A DNA stretch of 64,000 bases, taken from NCBI RefSeq assembly GCF_000518205.1, contig NZ_JADD01000005.1, forward strand, positions 1 to 64,000, in the 5' to 3' direction. The notes under the pieces are model-generated. The model was not told the origin of the DNA, ran no database searches, and worked only from the letters and a program-made list of their open reading frames with translations. Positions within the stretch are counted from its first letter, which is position 1. Every line of letters starts with the position of its first letter. A program made the translations under genes and the position numbers. Positions 63,972-64,000 of this stretch are shown here, piece by piece. This DNA comes from Hutsoniella sourekii ATCC 700629 (GTDB lineage: Bacteria > Bacillota > Bacilli > Lactobacillales > Aerococcaceae).

Positions 63972-64000
63972 TGGCAATTAATGAATCAAGTTTAATTCTA
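63971..64000 (+). CDS. tsaD: Start of probable tsaD, cut by window edge
   Basis: An ATG overlaps the rimI stop by one base (TGATG), with GAGGAG upstream. Ten codons (MAINESSLIL) are visible. TsaD is inferred from the conserved tsaB-rimI-tsaD order; the visible residues alone do not prove it. Confidence 0.55.
   Translation, partial: MAINESSLIL

Noticed and set aside
1..64000. CRISPR arrays, defence islands, prophage, tRNA or rRNA genes
   Set aside because: No regularly spaced repeats, phage structural genes, restriction or toxin genes, or tRNA cloverleaf ends were recognised.

Overview
The window reads as chromosomal DNA of a low-GC Gram-positive bacterium of the order Lactobacillales. The evidence is strong AGGAGG-type ribosome sites, many GTG and TTG starts, two T-box leaders, a CopY-CopZ-CopA copper operon, a complete lower mevalonate operon (mvk-mvaD-mvaK2-fni), KtrAB potassium uptake and CcpA-type cre sequences. 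A member of the Aerococcaceae would fit, but that is an impression from gene content and protein flavour and was not tested. Almost everything is ordinary housekeeping DNA. There is one insertion-sequence end at the left edge, and no CRISPR array, prophage, tRNA or rRNA was seen.

Layout. 1-311: left end of an IS3-family element running off the window. 335-4740: M42 peptidase, an ABC-F ATPase and a secreted, membrane-anchored repeat protein of unknown role. 4794-10669: an operon on the minus strand with a deoxyribosyltransferase, Ppx, Ppk and a cytosolic 5'-nucleotidase-like phosphatase. 10859-14720: DUF308 membrane protein and copper operon with operators. 14774-19579: pta, pgeF, a DUF4430 lipoprotein, tsaE, a GNAT and murB. 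19597-24055: a MetE-core protein divergent from a LysR regulator, a GtrA/GT2 pair and a CpXC protein. 24138-26907: rpiA-pdp-XRE. 26943-31152: mevalonate operon. 31354-33893: coaA-guaA. 33953-37519: HAD phosphatase, class-A-beta-lactamase-like serine hydrolase, resorcylate-decarboxylase-like amidohydrolase and nitroreductase. 37587-41153: guanine deaminase, purine permease and sugar acetyltransferase. 41159-43861: UV endonuclease and MFS carrier. 43906-48041: a T-box-controlled operon of cysK plus a three-part ABC importer. 48070-51690: malQ under a perfect cre match and a large unknown secreted protein. 51688-58628: KtrA/KtrB, RlmH, DUF924, LURP-one, signal peptidase and a GlnPQ-like amino-acid importer. 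58685-60421: T-box and an archaeal/eukaryal-type ProRS. 60555-64000: a second unknown secreted protein, an acyl-CoA thioesterase and tsaB-GNAT-rimI-tsaD(start).

How the genes connect. The cysK operon joins sulfur amino-acid synthesis to uptake of an unidentified substrate. Its leader has an AUG specifier candidate and a UGGU T-box bulge, which fits tRNA-Met and argues against tRNA-Cys. The ppx-ppk-phosphatase operon groups polyphosphate synthesis, breakdown and nucleotide or phosphate salvage. TsaE, TsaB and the start of TsaD belong to t6A tRNA modification.

Most promising novelties are: (1) two secreted proteins about 10 kb apart that share an undescribed domain; (2) the 421-aa anchored protein with three degenerate helical repeats; (3) the Met-T-box importer operon, whose binding protein contains a short GC-rich, His-rich patch with foreign codon use; and (4) an ABC-F protein with one canonical and one degenerate ATP site. 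No complete, clearly new multi-gene system was found.
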